From: Microbacterium paludicola
Lineage (GTDB): Bacteria > Actinomycetota > Actinomycetes > Actinomycetales > Microbacteriaceae
Length of the DNA: 33,196 bases
Direction of reading: 5' to 3'
NCBI RefSeq assembly: GCF_015235415.1
Contig: NZ_JADGLL010000030.1
Span: 1-33,196, forward strand
Shown: positions 32,111-33,196 of the stretch, piece after piece
Position numbering within the stretch: the first letter of the stretch is position 1
Layout of the letters: every line of letters starts with the position of its first letter
Notes under the pieces: model-generated
The model's input: only the letters and a program-made list of their open reading frames with translations
What the model was told of the DNA's origin: nothing
The model's database searches: none
Position numbers and translations under genes: made by a program

Positions 32111-33196
32111 TCAGAGGTTCCCGTAGAGGGACAGCGGCGACTCGAGCGCGTCGACGACCTGGCGGAGGAAGCGCGCCGCGTAGCCGCCGTCGCAGACGCG
32201 GTGGTCGAAGACCAGCGAGAGCTGCGCGATCCGGCGCGGCACCATCACGCCGCCCACGACCCAGGGCCGCTCGAGCGCGCGCCCGACGCCGAGGATCGCC
32301 ACCTCTGGGTGATTGATGATCGCGGCCGATCCATCCACCCCGAACGCGCCGTAGTTGTTGAGCGTGAACGTGGATCCGCTCAGGCGCGCGGGAGGGAGTG
32401 ATCCGGATCGCGCCTCGTCGGCGAGCGTGCGGAGGGCTCCGTCGAGCTCGGCGACCGACATCCGATCGGCGCGCGGCAGCACCGGCACCATCAGGCCGCG
32501 CGGGGTGTCCGTTGCGACGCCGAGGTGGACGCCGTCGAACGTGACGAGCTCGTCGCCGTCGACCCTGCCCGCGAGCAGCGGATGATCCCGCAGCGCGAGC
32601 AGCACAAAGCGCGCCAGCAGCGCGGTGAACGACGGCGGCCGCTCCCCCGGTGCCGCCATGGCCGGCCGCAGGTTCCACAGGTCGGTGACGTCGACATCCA
32701 CCCAGACCGTCGCCTCGGGGATCTCCGCGCGGCTGCGGGTGTACGTCGCGGCCGCGGCGCGATGAAGCATCGACATCCGCTCGCGGGAGGCCTCCGCAAG
32801 ACCCGCGGGCGCGGTCCGACGGGTCTGTGTTGCGACCGCGGACCCGTCGGGTGACTCCAGCCTCGCGGCCCGCAGCACGTCGTCGCGGGTGACGGCGCCA
32901 TCCTGCCCCGTCGGACGGATGGCGGCGACATCCACCCCGAGGTCGCGGGCGAGCCGGCGCACAAGCGGCGAGCGCACGGCCGGCTTCTGCGGTGCCGCGC
33001 TCAGGGGATGGGTGACGGACGTGCGCGTGTCGGGCCCGGCAGGCGACATCCGCCCCACCGATCCTGACGGCGGGACGCGCCGGGGGCGACGGCGCCGGGC
33101 GCCGGAGCCCGCCGTCGTGCCGTAGCCGATCAGGACGTTGCCCGAGCCGGCGCGCTCCTCGGCGCGGTGCGCTTCGAGTTCGGGGTCGGCTGGGGC
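32111..33196 (-). CDS. E2 acyltransferase of a 2-oxo acid dehydrogenase (5' end outside window)
   Basis: The frame is open through the right edge, so the N-terminal lipoyl domain is outside. The first visible residues, EERAGSGNVLIGYGT, are the usual link after the lipoyl domain. Then come the subunit-binding domain (VRSPLVRRLARDLGVDVAAI, TGQDGAVTRDDVL) and the catalytic domain with the acyltransferase motif DHRVCDGG near 32185-32210 and LTLNNYGAFG-type core (TFTLNNYGAFGVDG). The protein transfers acyl groups from lipoyl-lysine to CoA in a pyruvate or branched-chain 2-oxo acid dehydrogenase complex; branched-chain type is more likely but not decided. A start at 33058 would remove the conserved linker and is rejected. 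Repeats lie after its stop. Confidence 0.92.
   Translation of the reverse strand, partial: APADPELEAHRAEERAGSGNVLIGYGTTAGSGARRRRPRRVPPSGSVGRMSPAGPDTRTSVTHPLSAAPQKPAVRSPLVRRLARDLGVDVAAIRPTGQDGAVTRDDVLRAARLESPDGSAVATQTRRTAPAGLAEASRERMSMLHRAAAATYTRSRAEIPEATVWVDVDVTDLWNLRPAMAAPGERPPSFTALLARFVLLALRDHPLLAGRVDGDELVTFDGVHLGVATDTPRGLMVPVLPRADRMSVAELDGALRTLADEARSGSLPPARLSGSTFTLNNYGAFGVDGSAAIINHPEVAILGVGRALERPWVVGGVMVPRRIAQLSLVFDHRVCDGGYAARFLRQVVDALESPLSLYGNL

Noticed and set aside
32111..33058. Complete 315-residue E2 protein starting at 33058
   Set aside because: The frame continues to the right edge with the conserved linker after a lipoyl domain, so the gene is partial rather than short.

Overview
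The window reads as chromosomal DNA of a high-GC Gram-positive actinobacterium, most likely a member of the Microbacteriaceae close to Microbacterium. This is inferred from the very high GC content with G/C-ending codons, frequent GTG/TTG starts, ATGA/GTGA gene overlaps, an ESX/T7SS-type locus, a family-5 ABC importer with a cytoplasmic GH3 glucosidase, and GC-rich dispersed repeats in convergent intergenic gaps. No rRNA, tRNA, transposase, integrase or CRISPR array was seen.

Region 1 (1-15254, minus strand; read right to left) is a type VII secretion/toxin locus. It holds an exported protein (14010-15254), a 1443-residue EssC/EccC-type FtsK ATPase (9650-13981), a zinc-ribbon/FHA protein (9048-9578), a C-terminally anchored membrane protein (8353-9051), three WXG100 proteins (7870-8166, 7056-7790, 6752-7063), a 1492-residue polymorphic toxin (2272-6750), and then small genes ending in a Tdi1-like immunity protein (951-1871), a 111-residue protein and an RDD membrane protein cut by the window edge. 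The toxin has an ESX-type helical N-terminus, a long Thr/Asp/Ser repeat linker, a papain-fold Tox-PL domain with Cys-His-Asp, and a C-terminal domain with the HxxD motif of the Ntox15/Toxin_43 (Tde1-type) nucleases. The GAD-like/DUF1851 protein two genes downstream is the family that neutralises Tde1 in Agrobacterium type VI secretion. The pair therefore looks like a T6SS-style DNase/immunity module on a type VII delivery platform. This is the most interesting system in the window.

Region 2 (15434-17838) has a divergent plus-strand pair (membrane protein and lipoprotein) facing two small minus-strand integral membrane proteins. Region 3 (18028-21771) is sulfur amino acid metabolism: an overlapping cbs-metB pair on the minus strand (probable reverse transsulfuration) and a divergent, apparently leaderless metY-like gene.

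Region 4 (22430-31638) is a six-gene minus-strand operon: solute-binding lipoprotein, two ABC ATPases, two permeases and a GH3 beta-glucosidase without signal peptide, which together would import an oligosaccharide and hydrolyse it inside the cell. It starts at a compact control region holding a promoter, a TetR-type palindrome and a LacI-type palindrome, with a divergent TetR gene. A strong intrinsic terminator closes it. A flavin reductase-like gene follows on the plus strand. Region 5 (32111-33196) is the C-terminal part of an E2 acyltransferase of a 2-oxo acid dehydrogenase, cut by the right edge.

Two clusters of related GC-rich inverted repeats (21786-22320 and 31641-32098) sit in the two large gaps between convergent genes, in opposite orientation. 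Several perfect intercistronic hairpins follow genes for abundant exported proteins (the EsxA-like protein and the solute-binding protein).
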